Assembly: GCF_001421665.1 (NCBI RefSeq)
Contig: NZ_LMKV01000023.1
Location: 286,592 to 350,591 of the forward strand
Length of the DNA: 64,000 bases
Direction of reading: 5' to 3'
Origin: Sphingobium sp. Leaf26
GTDB lineage: Bacteria; Pseudomonadota; Alphaproteobacteria; Sphingomonadales; Sphingomonadaceae
Shown: piece by piece, positions 33,012-43,281 of the stretch
Layout of the letters: each line of letters starts with the position of its first letter
Position numbering within the stretch: the stretch's first letter is position 1
Notes under the pieces: model-generated
The model's input: the letters and a program-made list of their open reading frames with translations, nothing else
Databases searched by the model: none
What the model was told of the DNA's origin: nothing
Translations under genes and position numbers: made by a program

Positions 33012-35084
33012 TACGAGCTTTGCAAGGTCGATCAGCGCCCCGTCCGAAAAGCGCACATTGGAGATGCGGGTCACGCTTTGCACGCCGGTGGGACCGAACA
33101 CCTGCACCACGGCCTGCGATGGGTGCGCCTTGAAGCGATAGGATGTCCGGCGCGCGGGCAGGACAAGCACATCATGCCCCCCGCCCCCGTCGATGCGGCT
33201 GCCCGATCCCCGCCCGGCAACGAAGCGGTCATTGCCGCTGCCTCCGACCAGCACATCATAGCCATGTGCGGTTCCGGTGAAGGTTTCTCCCTGCCTCCCG
33301 CCCAGTGCGATCCGTGCGTCGGCATAGGCAATGGCCGGTCCGCGTGCCGGAGAGGGCGGATGCGTGCGCAACCATGTCATCAATGCATCATATCGCGGCG
33401 AACCAGTCTGCCGGATCGTTTCGAGCGCCGACCAGTTCCCCCATTTGGACGGCGTGCCGATGATGCCGAAGTTCATGAAGAGACTGCCGCCCGCTTGCGC
33501 AAAGGCGCTGTAGTTGGCGGTTTCCAGCGCCCTGAATTCCGGCCTGCGCTGCAATTTGGCCAGAAAATCCGTATAAGGCTGATTAGCATGCTGGGATATG
33601 GGTGTATATTCGCCGAAACCGCTTTCATAGCTGACAAGGCGAAGGCCATGAGCCCGCGCACGTTCAGCATGATATTGATAGAGCGGCGCGTTGAAATCCG
33701 AAATCCGCTTGTTGAGGACAGCGATCGCACGAGCATAGCCACCGTCGCCATCCTTCCACCAGCTTTGGACGATGGGAACGGCGTCATCGACGTTCATCGT
33801 CCCATCATAATAGCCGGTGATGGCATACTCGTCGAAATAGTCGGCGGCATGCATCCGCCGTCCATTACCGTCGCGCCAATGCTGGGTTTCCAGGCCTGTC
33901 GCTTCCAGCCCGCGCCAGCCGAACTGGGTGCCGAACACCATCGCCACCCTACCGGATTGCAGCCCGCGTTTCTCCGCTTGGCCGAACGCCCGCTTCCAGA
34001 TCATGCCCACCTGCGCCGCGCGCACACCATACCATTCCAGCCCGTCGCCATCGGGGCCGAAAATCGCGCGGGCGCGAGCGCGCGCATAGCGTGCCTGCGG
34101 GAACATCCAGTTCCAGACCTCATTGGAAAGTTCGACATGGACTTTGAGGTCGGGACGCAGATGCGCGTGGACATAGGAGGCGAAGCCTTCGACATAATCA
34201 TCGCTTGCGTTGACGGGCATGGTGAACCACGGCTCGGCGCCCGTACGATTGACCAGTTCGACCATGGCTTCGACCGGCACCCCGCGACTGCCTTCCCCCC
34301 AACGCATGGACGTGGGCCTGGGCCGATCCGCCCAGTCCAGTTGCGGCGCACGCTCGATCGCCGTTTCGTCCGTCAACGGGCCACCGATAGGCGCGAACAA
34401 CGCATTACTGTTCATCCAGTCCATGAAACGCAGCGCATGGAAGGGTTTGATCCGCTCGATAAATTCCGGATCAAATGTCAGCCCGGCCCGGTAAAGCGGC
34501 AGATAATCTTCCCTGATGACGCGTATGTTGCGTATCGGGTCATCCCCCCCTCCATCGGCGTCGATACGTAAATACAGGCTTCCGCCCCGGCCAGCGCTTA
34601 CATGCAATTCCCCATCGGTCCGGGATAAGACCCGCGCTCCGTCAACATCGACGGCCGTGATCGCACCATGGCCCTGATAAAGGACGACATAGCGTTCGGC
34701 AGGCAGCGCAGCGGGATTGTCATGCAGGATGTTGACGAGGAGCGTACGGTAACGGCGCACGGCGGCCTCCGCCGGCGCCAGAGGCCAGCCGTCGCGGTCC
34801 TGCGCTATGGTTTCCCCCGTATCATAGACTCCTTCAGCCTGGGGCAACCAGACGCTCGCGGATTTCATCAGGTCCAGCACCGGCATGGCGCTGCTCCAAT
34901 AGGCAAGGCCATCCAGATTGGTACCCATCCCCATACCGCCCGGGGACGGCCCCGAAACAGAGCGCGAAACCGGCGTGGCCGCCGCGCGATCATTATCTGT
35001 CGCGGCGGCCACGCCACCTTCCCCGCACCCAACCAGACACAACATCACGAACAAAGCGGCGGGTTTCCGACACAGAACATCCAT
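32934..35084 (-). CDS. GH-A-like lipoprotein with calcium-binding repeats
   Basis: This 716-residue protein starts MDVLCRKPAALFVMLCLVGC with lipobox LVGC, so it is a lipoprotein. The central part looks like a clan GH-A barrel, with 'LKVHVELSNEVWNWMFPQ' giving an Asn-Glu acid/base pair and 'GLRLVSYESGFGEYT' giving a candidate nucleophile Glu. The C-terminal quarter has RTX-like Gly-Asp repeats ('LVGGSGNDRFVAGRGSGSRIDGGGGHDVLVLP') and a closing beta domain. It may trim or remodel the exported polysaccharide at the cell surface. The glycoside hydrolase family is not certain. Confidence 0.72.
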   Translation of the reverse strand: MDVLCRKPAALFVMLCLVGCGEGGVAAATDNDRAAATPVSRSVSGPSPGGMGMGTNLDGLAYWSSAMPVLDLMKSASVWLPQAEGVYDTGETIAQDRDGWPLAPAEAAVRRYRTLLVNILHDNPAALPAERYVVLYQGHGAITAVDVDGARVLSRTDGELHVSAGRGGSLYLRIDADGGGDDPIRNIRVIREDYLPLYRAGLTFDPEFIERIKPFHALRFMDWMNSNALFAPIGGPLTDETAIERAPQLDWADRPRPTSMRWGEGSRGVPVEAMVELVNRTGAEPWFTMPVNASDDYVEGFASYVHAHLRPDLKVHVELSNEVWNWMFPQARYARARARAIFGPDGDGLEWYGVRAAQVGMIWKRAFGQAEKRGLQSGRVAMVFGTQFGWRGLEATGLETQHWRDGNGRRMHAADYFDEYAITGYYDGTMNVDDAVPIVQSWWKDGDGGYARAIAVLNKRISDFNAPLYQYHAERARAHGLRLVSYESGFGEYTPISQHANQPYTDFLAKLQRRPEFRALETANYSAFAQAGGSLFMNFGIIGTPSKWGNWSALETIRQTGSPRYDALMTWLRTHPPSPARGPAIAYADARIALGGRQGETFTGTAHGYDVLVGGSGNDRFVAGRGSGSRIDGGGGHDVLVLPARRTSYRFKAHPSQAVVQVFGPTGVQSVTRISNVRFSDGALIDLAKLVSEDRNDRLVGVKRVAGVSAPEQTGP

Positions 35085-35257
35085 GCACGTGATGCCTGAA
35101 ATTGCCGGAGATTTCCCCACGCACTTCTCCCCTCCCAATGGGCATGATCGGATGTTGCAGGCCGTGTCCATATACTGACCGGACACATGGGTTCGAGGAG
35201 GCATGCTCCTGCCCCCCATTCTAGCCCCACGACCCCGATGCGACAGGTAGCGATATT

Positions 35258-36595
35258 ATGGTGGTTGAATGTACCGGGAAGAAATCCGCATCGACGGTGC
35301 AAAGGCGTCACAACGTGCTGCTGCTAGCGGAAATCGCCAATCCCGAGATGGTGAGCGTGCCGCTGATCGGGTGGTGCATTGCAGAGGCGCTGGCCCGGCA
35401 GGCGGACGTGCATCTGGTGACCCATATCCGCAATCGGCCCGCCATCATCGCCATGGACTGGCAGGAAGGCCGCGATTTTTCGACCATCGATACCGAAGCC
35501 GTGGTGCGCACGATATTTCGCGTCGCGCGATTTCTTGGCGCGAGCGACAATCGTGGCTGGACGATCTACCAGGCGTTGGCGCCGATCGGATGCTATGCGT
35601 TCGAAAAAGCGGTCTGGGATAAATTCCGGTCGGCCTTGAAGGCCGGCGCCTACGACATCGTGCATCGCCTGACGCCGATGAGTCCGACGACCCCCTCTTA
35701 TCTTGCCGCGCGGCTCAAGCGGCTGGGCGTCCCGCTGGTGGTCGGGCCGCTCAATGGCGGGCTGCCATGGCCGGACGGCTTTGCGGATCGCCGAACGCGC
35801 GAGCGGGAATGGCTGTCGCACCTGCGCGGCGCCTATAAATGGCTGCCGGGTTATAGGGCGACCCGCCGCGACGCCGCAGCGATACTGGCAGGATCGCTCC
35901 ATAGTCTTTCTGAATTACCGGAGCAGGCTCGGCCGCGCAGCTTTCACTTCCCCGAAAATGGCATCGATCCTGCTCGCTTCGCCTTGCGACGGACAAGGCG
36001 TGCGCAGGCACCGCTGCGTGGCGCATTTGTCGGGCGGCTGGTGCCGTATAAATGCGCCGACGTGCTGATCCGCGCGGCACAGGACATGTTGCGGGCGAAT
36101 GCCCTCCATCTCGACATCATCGGCGACGGGCCGGAACGCGACTCTATCGCCGCGCTGGTCAGGGAACTGCGCGTCGATCAAGCGGTCACGCTTCATGGCG
36201 CAGTAGAGCATCGGCAGGTGCAGTCATTGCTCGTCGATTGCGATTTTCTGGCCTGCCCCAGCATAAGGGAATTTGGCGGGGGCGTGGTGCTGGAAGCCAT
36301 GGCATTAGGTGTGGCGCCCATCGTCGCCGACTATGGCGGTCCCATCGAATTGATGGACGATCAGACCGGCATTCGCGTGCCCTTTGCGAGCGCGCAAACG
36401 CTGGAAGAGGGGTTTCGTGGCGTCATTTCCGCTTTACTGAAGGATCCCGCGCGCCTCGACCTGTTGGGCGATGCGGCCGTCGAGCGCGTCCGGACGCTGT
36501 TTACCTGGGACCGGAAGGCCGAACAGATCATGCAGCTCTACGACTGGGTACGCGACGGCGGATCACGCCCTTCATTGATGCCCGGAATCTTTTGA
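35258..36595 (+). CDS. GT4 family glycosyltransferase
   Basis: This 445-residue GT-B enzyme has an N-terminal acceptor domain ('VPLVVGPLNGGLPWPDGFADRR'). The C-terminal donor domain holds 'LRGAFVGRLVPYKCADVLIRAAQDML', 'LHLDIIGDGPERDSIAALVREL' and the E-x7-E type motif in 'IREFGGGVVLEAMALGVAPIVADYGGP'. It acts on the cytoplasmic side, adding a sugar to the lipid-linked repeat unit. It is four bases from the Wzy-like gene, so the two are co-transcribed. Confidence 0.92.
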   Translation: MVVECTGKKSASTVQRRHNVLLLAEIANPEMVSVPLIGWCIAEALARQADVHLVTHIRNRPAIIAMDWQEGRDFSTIDTEAVVRTIFRVARFLGASDNRGWTIYQALAPIGCYAFEKAVWDKFRSALKAGAYDIVHRLTPMSPTTPSYLAARLKRLGVPLVVGPLNGGLPWPDGFADRRTREREWLSHLRGAYKWLPGYRATRRDAAAILAGSLHSLSELPEQARPRSFHFPENGIDPARFALRRTRRAQAPLRGAFVGRLVPYKCADVLIRAAQDMLRANALHLDIIGDGPERDSIAALVRELRVDQAVTLHGAVEHRQVQSLLVDCDFLACPSIREFGGGVVLEAMALGVAPIVADYGGPIELMDDQTGIRVPFASAQTLEEGFRGVISALLKDPARLDLLGDAAVERVRTLFTWDRKAEQIMQLYDWVRDGGSRPSLMPGIF

Positions 36596-36598
36596 CCC

Positions 36599-38125
36599 AT
36601 GTCGTTCCTCGTCATCCTGATGCTGACCGCCATGGCGCTGGCAGGCGCGAGATATTTGCCCGGCAGGCTTGGCGCGCTGGCTGGACCGCATCAGATGACC
36701 GCTGCGCTCGCCTTGCCGCTGATCGGAACTTTCGGCCTTCACTATGCGACATTCGCGGCCGGTGTCATCGGCCTGATCCTGCTGGCGCCGGGATTTGGCC
36801 GTGCGGGTCTGGTCCTGCCCGGCCCAGGCGCCCTGGACCTGCGCTACCGACTGTTTCTGCTATGCCTGCCGCTGATGCCGATGATGGTTTACACCATTGC
36901 CATCGGCGGCCTGACCTTTGCCCAGCTTACCTATGTCCATCTGCTCAGCATGGGCCTGTTGCTGGCGATGCTGATGGCGGGCGAACGCATCTACCACCCA
37001 AGGCTGCTGCAATGGGATATCTTACTGATATTGATGCTGATCGTACAGGCGTCCATGGACTGCCGCGGGAACGACCTGACCTATTCGATCCGCGCTTGCA
37101 ATCAGGTGATCCTGAACCTTGGCCTGCCCTATCTCGCCGTCAGCCGGGCGTTCATCCGATCCAGATCGCCCAATGATCTAATGCTGTCCGTCGTCCTGGG
37201 CGGCTGCATATTGGCCCTGATCGTGACGTTCGAGGCACCCCGTCACTGGCTACTGTACGACACCATGCCACAGAGTATCGGGGCCGATCCCGAGTTGAGT
37301 TCGGGCTATGCCAAGCAACGGGGCGGGTTGCTGCGGGGGCGCGCCAGTTTCCCCGAATCCACAGGCCTGTCGCTGCTGCTGGGTCTGGACGTTGTGATAC
37401 TCGTCGCGCTGCGGCGGCATCTGGAGTCGCGGCTCACCTTCTTCGCGACCTTGGCGCTGCTGGCGTGTGGCGTGTTCTTCACCCTCGCGCGCATCGGCTA
37501 TATCGTCATTGTCGCCGGCCTGATCGCCTGCATGGTGCAGGAGCGCCGATGGGTAGGGCTATTCAAGATGCTACTGGCGATGCCCCTATGTGCCGGTCTA
37601 TTGTTGCTGCTGTCCCGCGTCATACCTACGCTCGCCGCGTCGATCGGCACGGGGGAAGACGCGGCCGGATCGGTCGATTACAGATCCGAACTTCTGTCTT
37701 CCGGGATGGCGCTGGTGCGCGAAAACTGGGCGGCTGGGCTTAGCATGCCGGACTTGCTGGCGCGGCTTGAGCATCTGCGTCAGGGTGAAGGGATCATAGA
37801 CCTGGTCGATCAGCCGCTCACCATATTGATGCGCGGTGGCGTGATCGGAGCGGCGGTCTATTATGCCATATTGCTTGGCGTCCTGAGCCGTTTGTTCGCG
37901 CGCGGCCCTGCTTTGGGGCGGGATTCGGCCATGTCGGCAACGGCATGCTTCGCCGGGCTGGTGGGACTGATGGCCAGCCTGACCACGACCAGCTACGGGC
38001 GCAACGAAACAACATATGTGATGTTGCTGGCGGCGGGCGCGGGATTGCTTGCGCGGCGCAGGGCAAGCGTCGGAGCGGTTGCCAGCGGGCACCCACTTCA
38101 CGCCCTTATGGCGCCTTCAGCATGA
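36599..38125 (+). CDS. O-antigen ligase/Wzy-type polysaccharide polymerase
   Basis: This 508-residue protein has about 11-12 membrane helices and one long periplasmic loop (about residues 215-260: 'LLYDTMPQSIGADPELSSGYAKQRGGLLRGRASFPESTGLSLLLGLDVVI'), as in Wzy and O-antigen ligases. A second loop has 'DYRSELLSSGMALVRENWAAGLSM'. It most likely polymerises the lipid-linked repeat unit on the periplasmic face. Sequence alone does not separate a polymerase from a ligase. It ends convergently on the flippase gene with a 20-base overlap. Confidence 0.8.
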   Translation: MSFLVILMLTAMALAGARYLPGRLGALAGPHQMTAALALPLIGTFGLHYATFAAGVIGLILLAPGFGRAGLVLPGPGALDLRYRLFLLCLPLMPMMVYTIAIGGLTFAQLTYVHLLSMGLLLAMLMAGERIYHPRLLQWDILLILMLIVQASMDCRGNDLTYSIRACNQVILNLGLPYLAVSRAFIRSRSPNDLMLSVVLGGCILALIVTFEAPRHWLLYDTMPQSIGADPELSSGYAKQRGGLLRGRASFPESTGLSLLLGLDVVILVALRRHLESRLTFFATLALLACGVFFTLARIGYIVIVAGLIACMVQERRWVGLFKMLLAMPLCAGLLLLLSRVIPTLAASIGTGEDAAGSVDYRSELLSSGMALVRENWAAGLSMPDLLARLEHLRQGEGIIDLVDQPLTILMRGGVIGAAVYYAILLGVLSRLFARGPALGRDSAMSATACFAGLVGLMASLTTTSYGRNETTYVMLLAAGAGLLARRRASVGAVASGHPLHALMAPSA

Positions 38126-39452
38126 AATACAGCACGTTGCCCATCAAGCCGAACCCCATGCCCAGCAACAGAGCCATAATGATGAGCGCCTCCTCCCCCA
38201 TCCTCAGCAGTCCAGCGCGCCGCAGTTCATACCAGCAATAGCATTGCACGGGCAGTTCGATACCACCCACCGCAGCAACCAGCCCTATGGGGCCGAACAA
38301 CAGGAAGCCGGCGCTTCCTGCGCTCAGCAACCATCCAAGCCGCACCAGATTCGCATAGAGCAGCGCCTGAACCCGGCCGACAACGATCAATATCTCGCGC
38401 GCGGCATAGTTGTTCATGGCGATGGCCGGAGCGAGCGCGAGAAGCTGTAGATAGGTGGCCGCGGCTTGATATCGGGGATCATAGAGCAGATCGACGACCG
38501 CCGGTCCCATGCTGATGAAACCGCCCATCGCGACCATGTATAACAGGGTCAACTTGCGGCGACTGGCATAGTAGATCCGCGCCAGATTGGCGGGTTCGTC
38601 CCTCAGCGCGCGCGCGAAAGCAGGCAGAAGGATGCGATTGGGGTAGAGGGTCGTGAAGCCGGAAGCGGCGCTCGAAAGGTTGGACGCCAGCGAATAGAGG
38701 CCAAACAGGGACAGCGGAAAAATGCGAGAGAGAGCGATCTTGTCGACGTTGGACAGCAGAACCTGGATCGTGTGGGCGCTCGCGATCGTGCGACCAAAAC
38801 GCCAGAGATCGCGGACTTCCTGCTCGTCGTAGGCGAGACGTCGTCCAGCGCCGGGGAAAAGCAGGTAGCTGAGCAGCGATTTGAGCGCGGTCCCGACCAG
38901 TCCGGCCAGGATGATCGCCCAATAGCTGTGCAGGAGCAGCGCCAGCGCGATGCCCGCCACCGTCTGGCTCACGGCGCTGACGATGTCGAGCAGACTGAGC
39001 ATCAACAGCCGTTCCTGCCGGATCGTCGTGAAGGGCGCGAGCGAGGAACAACCGTCGATCAGGAAGTGCAAGGCAGTAACGGCAATGGCGACCTGCAACA
39101 TAGGCTTGTCGAGCGCCTGGGCGAGCGGACCGGCGCAGGTGGCAAGCAGCAGGGTCAGGGCCAGCCCACGCGCCAGCCGGACCGTCCAGATGATGTCGAG
39201 CAGATGCGGATCGTCGCCGCGGGCATGGCGGATGATATAGACGCCGAAGCCCACGTCGGAGATCATCAGCAGAATGTTGAGGATCGCCCCGGTCAGCCCG
39301 GCGACGCCGAAATCGGCAGGCGACAATACCCTGGTCAATATGATGGTGCTGACGATACGCAGCAGGTTCGATGCGATGATCGTGATTGCGACCAGACTGA
39401 CCCCGCTGGACATCGCCCGGTGCCATTTTGGTCGTTCTATGACGGTCGCCAC
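38106..39452 (-). CDS. Wzx-type oligosaccharide flippase
   Basis: This 448-residue MATE/MOP-like transporter has about 12-14 helices. The opening 'ITIIASNLLRIVSTIILTRVLSPADFGVAGLTGAILNILLMISDVGFG' is the polysaccharide transporter signature, and 'FGRTIASAHTIQVLLSNVDKIALSRIFPLSLFGLYSLASNLSSA' repeats it in the second half. It moves the undecaprenyl-linked repeat unit across the inner membrane. Its start overlaps the acyltransferase 3' end by 16 bases. Confidence 0.9.
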   Translation of the reverse strand: MATVIERPKWHRAMSSGVSLVAITIIASNLLRIVSTIILTRVLSPADFGVAGLTGAILNILLMISDVGFGVYIIRHARGDDPHLLDIIWTVRLARGLALTLLLATCAGPLAQALDKPMLQVAIAVTALHFLIDGCSSLAPFTTIRQERLLMLSLLDIVSAVSQTVAGIALALLLHSYWAIILAGLVGTALKSLLSYLLFPGAGRRLAYDEQEVRDLWRFGRTIASAHTIQVLLSNVDKIALSRIFPLSLFGLYSLASNLSSAASGFTTLYPNRILLPAFARALRDEPANLARIYYASRRKLTLLYMVAMGGFISMGPAVVDLLYDPRYQAAATYLQLLALAPAIAMNNYAAREILIVVGRVQALLYANLVRLGWLLSAGSAGFLLFGPIGLVAAVGGIELPVQCYCWYELRRAGLLRMGEEALIIMALLLGMGFGLMGNVLYFMLKAP

Positions 39453-40555
39453 GCCTTTATCCTGCCCCTGTTGCGGTCATGCGCCCATGCCCCATGTCGA
39501 AGGCGAACCATCATTGGCCGCTCCAGGAAGAGGAAGATCATGAGGGATACGCCCACGCAAAATGGCGGGAGAGACAACGACATGGACAGGTAATGCGCCG
39601 GATCGCTGCCCCACAACCGATGGGTCAGCGTGATGATCGGCCGATGGGTCAGATATAGTGCGAAGGATGATTCCCCCAGCAGGATTAGCCACGGATGGCG
39701 CAAGGCACGCGAGACGGCACCTCCCCCATAAGCGAAAGTCAGCACGGCAACTGCCATGATCGGCAGATACGCCAGTTGCCAGCGCAGCGGCATCGGCAAG
39801 GCCATGAGCGAAAAGCCGATCATCGCCGCAGGCACGGCGATAACGACTGCAACCTCCGCGCCCGTGCCGGCCAGCGCGTGGCCATATCGCGACCGCCAAA
39901 CCCGATACAGCAGCATGCCGACGAGGAAGTCGATCAGCCGCACCGGAGGAAAGACATAAAAGACCCATTCTTCGGTGGCCGAATAGCCGCCATGCCGAGC
40001 CATGATTATCGCAAAAACCGTTATCAGGAGAAGACCGCTGGCCAGGCACAGCCCAAGCGATCGGGTCTGCATCCGGCAAAGCCACGGAAAGAGCGCATAG
40101 AAAGCGAGTTCGTCGGACAGGCTCCAGGACGGGCCATTGAGCGCATAGTGAATGGTCGGATCGGGCGCCCAGGCGTGCATCAGGCCAAGGTTGAGAAGGA
40201 TCGTACCGGGGCCGGGCATCTCCCCCGCCAGCGCCAGCCAGCCGATGAAGAGCAGCGCCATGAGCCAGTGCAATGGCGCGATGCGACAGATGCGCAGCAT
40301 GATGTAGGATCGCAGGCCGATCGAGCCTTGCTTCAGCCGGTCGCCATAGGCGTGGGACAGGATGAAGCCCGACAGGATGTAGAAGAAGGACACGCCGCAA
40401 TAGCCCTGCCGAAACAGTGTTTCGTACAGCAAGCCACTTACCCTGCCTGAACCATCGCCCAGGAAGTCGAGATGGGACAGCAGTACGGCAAAGGCCGCAA
40501 CGAAGCGTAAGGCCGTCAGTTGGGAGAGGGAGGAAGACCCGTCCAGCGCCGCCAC
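39437..40555 (-). CDS. acyltransferase family 3 membrane protein (OafA/ExoZ-like)
   Basis: This 372-residue protein has about ten helices. The family motifs are 'LTALRFVAAFAVLLSHLDF' (catalytic-type His in the first helices), 'GVSFFYILSGFILSHAYGDRL', 'YIMLRICRIAPLHWLMAL' with the Arg-x-x-Arg-like pattern, and 'PSWSLSDELAFYALFPWL'. It would O-acylate a sugar of the polymer, commonly with acetyl. It starts with GTG at 40555, three bases after the upstream stop. Confidence 0.9.
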   Translation of the reverse strand: MAALDGSSSLSQLTALRFVAAFAVLLSHLDFLGDGSGRVSGLLYETLFRQGYCGVSFFYILSGFILSHAYGDRLKQGSIGLRSYIMLRICRIAPLHWLMALLFIGWLALAGEMPGPGTILLNLGLMHAWAPDPTIHYALNGPSWSLSDELAFYALFPWLCRMQTRSLGLCLASGLLLITVFAIIMARHGGYSATEEWVFYVFPPVRLIDFLVGMLLYRVWRSRYGHALAGTGAEVAVVIAVPAAMIGFSLMALPMPLRWQLAYLPIMAVAVLTFAYGGGAVSRALRHPWLILLGESSFALYLTHRPIITLTHRLWGSDPAHYLSMSLSLPPFCVGVSLMIFLFLERPMMVRLRHGAWAHDRNRGRIKAWRPS

Positions 40556-40558
40556 GCA

Positions 40559-41695
40559 TCACCCTGCATCCGGCGCGAGCAAGGCGAGATATCGGTCCGC
40601 CACCTGTCGCGTGCTGAACTGGTCGAGCCAGCTCCGCGCGACGGGTGCAGGCTTTTCCCGCAGCACATCCAACATCGCCGCGCTCATCCCCTCCAGGTCG
40701 CCCACCGGTACCAACGTACCGCACTGCCCCCGGTTGAGCGCCTCGGCTGGCCCCGACGGGCAGTCGGTCGCGACCACCGGCGTACCTACCGCCATCGCCT
40801 CTATCACGACATTGGCGAGGCTTTCGAAATCGGACGACAGGACCATCAAAGTCGCCTTGGCCACATAAGCGTGGGGATTGGGGACAAAGCCCAGCAGGGC
40901 GACATCGTCTTGCAACCCCATCTGCGCCACCAGCGCAGCGAGCATATCACGCTCCCCACCATCCCCCAGAATGACCAGTCGGGCCGGCATCTGCGCCCGC
41001 ACGCGGGCAAAGGCGCGGATCAAAAGGGAAAAATTCTTCTGCGGTTCCATCCGTCCCACGGCGATGATGACGGGACATCCGCCACCGGCAAACCAGGGAT
41101 GATCCACGGGTTCTTGCGACTGGGCGATCATCGCGTCGTTGACGATCGGATTATAGATGCAGGCGATGCTTTTCGGATCGATGCGGATCACCTTTGCCAG
41201 ATCAAGCGCTGTACCCTTCGACACGGCAACGATCCGATCGGCAAAGGGGTAGAGATAATGCGCCAGCGGGAAGAACCAGTAGCGTGACTGCCACGGCCTG
41301 GGACCAGCCCGATCGACGGACGGGAAACAATGTTCGGTCAGCATCAATCGAAACGGCATGCCCGCTATCCATCGCACGACGACGGCGTAGAGGTTGGGAA
41401 ACCCGAAGCTCGTACACATCAGCGCTGTCGGGCGATGTTCCCGCATGTAACGGCGCAGCTTGAACAGCCGGGCTAGCGGCCCCCTTGCATCGAGCACATC
41501 ATATCCAACGCCGGGGGGAATGAGTGCGCGGAACGGGGAATGGGGATTGTCGATATCGACCAGGATCGAACAGCGGATGCCGCGGCGCAGAAATTCCTCG
41601 GCCAGGTTGAACACTACCCGATCGACACCGCCATTGTGTAACTGACGGGTGTAGAAAATAATGTCGACCTGACTGACGGACGCGCGTACCGCCAT
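40559..41695 (-). CDS. GT4 family glycosyltransferase
   Basis: This 378-residue GT-B enzyme has the N-terminal 'LHNGGVDRVVFNLAEEFLRRGIRCSILV'. The donor site carries 'VIIAVGRMEPQKNFSLLIRAFARVRAQMPARLVILGDGGERDMLAALV' and 'LSSDFESLANVVIEAMAVGTPVVATDCPSGPAEAL' (E-x7-E type). It uses a nucleotide sugar with retention of configuration. It is tightly packed with its neighbours in a leftward operon from 43028 to 38106. Confidence 0.92.
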   Translation of the reverse strand: MAVRASVSQVDIIFYTRQLHNGGVDRVVFNLAEEFLRRGIRCSILVDIDNPHSPFRALIPPGVGYDVLDARGPLARLFKLRRYMREHRPTALMCTSFGFPNLYAVVVRWIAGMPFRLMLTEHCFPSVDRAGPRPWQSRYWFFPLAHYLYPFADRIVAVSKGTALDLAKVIRIDPKSIACIYNPIVNDAMIAQSQEPVDHPWFAGGGCPVIIAVGRMEPQKNFSLLIRAFARVRAQMPARLVILGDGGERDMLAALVAQMGLQDDVALLGFVPNPHAYVAKATLMVLSSDFESLANVVIEAMAVGTPVVATDCPSGPAEALNRGQCGTLVPVGDLEGMSAAMLDVLREKPAPVARSWLDQFSTRQVADRYLALLAPDAG

Positions 41696-41696
41696 T

Positions 41697-43028
41697 TCAG
41701 TTCACCACGCGCAGGAATATGGACGGGATGGGCAGAATGGCCGGCGACGGCTCCGTGAGGGCAACGGCCGGAACCGTGCTTCTCTTCTTTTTTGCGACTT
41801 CCGCCAGAATGTTCAACATGTCGTCAGCCTTGTCGGCCCAGCCATGCCGCGCCTGTTCAAGATGGCGCCGCGCAGCCGTTCCCATCGACTGGCGCAACAA
41901 TGGAGACTGAACCATGCGACGCATGGCGCTGGTCAGCCCGGCCACGACTGCCTCTTTGGATGTCGGATCGATAAGCAGCGCGCAATCGGCCGAGGCATAT
42001 TGCGCCACGCCACCCCAATTGAGGCCGATGACCGGCAGGCCTACAGCCATCGCCTCCATCATGGCCATCCCGCCGCATTCGCGCAGCGATGGCGTCACAT
42101 AGACATCCGTTTGTCGCAGCAAAGCCTGATAATGATCGCGTCCCAGGCGCCCATACAGGGTGATATGCTGGTTCAATTCCTCCCGCCTTACCTGTGCCTT
42201 GATCTCTTCCAGCAATTCACCGTCCCCGACCAGATGCAGCATGGCGCCGCCCGATCGGGCCAGTGGCGCGAAAGCCTGCACCAGAAGTCCTATCCCCTTC
42301 CAATCGACGAACCGTGCGCAAAAAATGAAGCTCACCGGCGCATTGGCAGGGCGCACTAGCGGCGGGCGCACCTGCCACCTTTCCAGATCGACCGCACTTT
42401 CCATAAGCTGGTACACCTTGCCGCGCACACCGGGCGGCAAAGCCTCACGGGTCTGGTCATTGGCAACGACCAGGGCGGTCGCGCGCAATTTCCCTGGAAA
42501 TAATCGGTGCAGCAACGCCGAGCCCCATCTGGATGCAGCGATCGCTGCACGGACGATCGCGCTGTCCATCCGGCGAAAGGCCGGTGGCAGGTTCATGCCG
42601 CCGCTCATCGGACCAATGACGACCGGAGCGCCCAGCCCCAGCATGAAACTGAGCGCCTTCGCCGCGATCGGCGTGGGCTGGAACACGACATCGATATTCA
42701 GCGCTTTCACCATGGCGCGCGCAATGCCGCGCATGCGCCATTGTGTGACCAGCTGAATCAGCTGGTTGAAGATCAGATCCTCGACCCGATATGGGAAATG
42801 CCGACCGATCCGGAAAAGCAGGCGCTGTAGCGCGGAATCCGACACGAAACGGACGCGATCAAATTCGTCCGGCGGCAGGTCGGCGCGCAAATCCTCCCGC
42901 ACCCGTTCATGGCACACCATATAGACATCTTCGCCGTTGGCGATGAACTGCTCGAAATAGCAGCAGGGCAGCAACGTCTCGCCGCTCATACGTAGCGATA
43001 TGTTTTCAGCCACCAGCAATATCCGCAT
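41697..43028 (-). CDS. GT4 family glycosyltransferase
   Basis: This 443-residue GT-B enzyme starts MRILLVAENISLRMSGETLLPCCYFEQF. The acceptor domain has 'GAPVVIGPMSGGMNLPPAFRRMDSAIVRAAI', and the donor domain has 'SFIFCARFVDWKGIGLLVQAFAPLARSGGAMLHLVGDGELLEEIKAQV' and 'SLRECGGMAMMEAMAVGLPVIGLNWGGVAQYAS' (E-x7-E). The N-terminal 'GP-x-N/S-GG' motif is shared with the enzyme at 35258, so the two are related. It is the first gene of the leftward set. Confidence 0.92.
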   Translation of the reverse strand: MRILLVAENISLRMSGETLLPCCYFEQFIANGEDVYMVCHERVREDLRADLPPDEFDRVRFVSDSALQRLLFRIGRHFPYRVEDLIFNQLIQLVTQWRMRGIARAMVKALNIDVVFQPTPIAAKALSFMLGLGAPVVIGPMSGGMNLPPAFRRMDSAIVRAAIAASRWGSALLHRLFPGKLRATALVVANDQTREALPPGVRGKVYQLMESAVDLERWQVRPPLVRPANAPVSFIFCARFVDWKGIGLLVQAFAPLARSGGAMLHLVGDGELLEEIKAQVRREELNQHITLYGRLGRDHYQALLRQTDVYVTPSLRECGGMAMMEAMAVGLPVIGLNWGGVAQYASADCALLIDPTSKEAVVAGLTSAMRRMVQSPLLRQSMGTAARRHLEQARHGWADKADDMLNILAEVAKKKRSTVPAVALTEPSPAILPIPSIFLRVVN

Positions 43029-43281
43029 GCCCGTGTCCCCCAGACGTTATCGGCGTCATCGAGGACGCCACGGCATGCTACCCCCCCGTCGGGCATCGCC
43101 ACAGCCTGCGATCTACGTTGGGCAATATCGGAAGGCGCTGGCCACCACGGTGTTTCGAGGGGCGGTAAGCGCGGATGGGCATGGCCCCGACACAAGATCA
43201 TGATGCGCGATACGGCAAGTCAGCGCCGCTCCACAGATAGAGGATGAGCATTGCCATGCCTATTCATCTCCGCCCTGCCGC

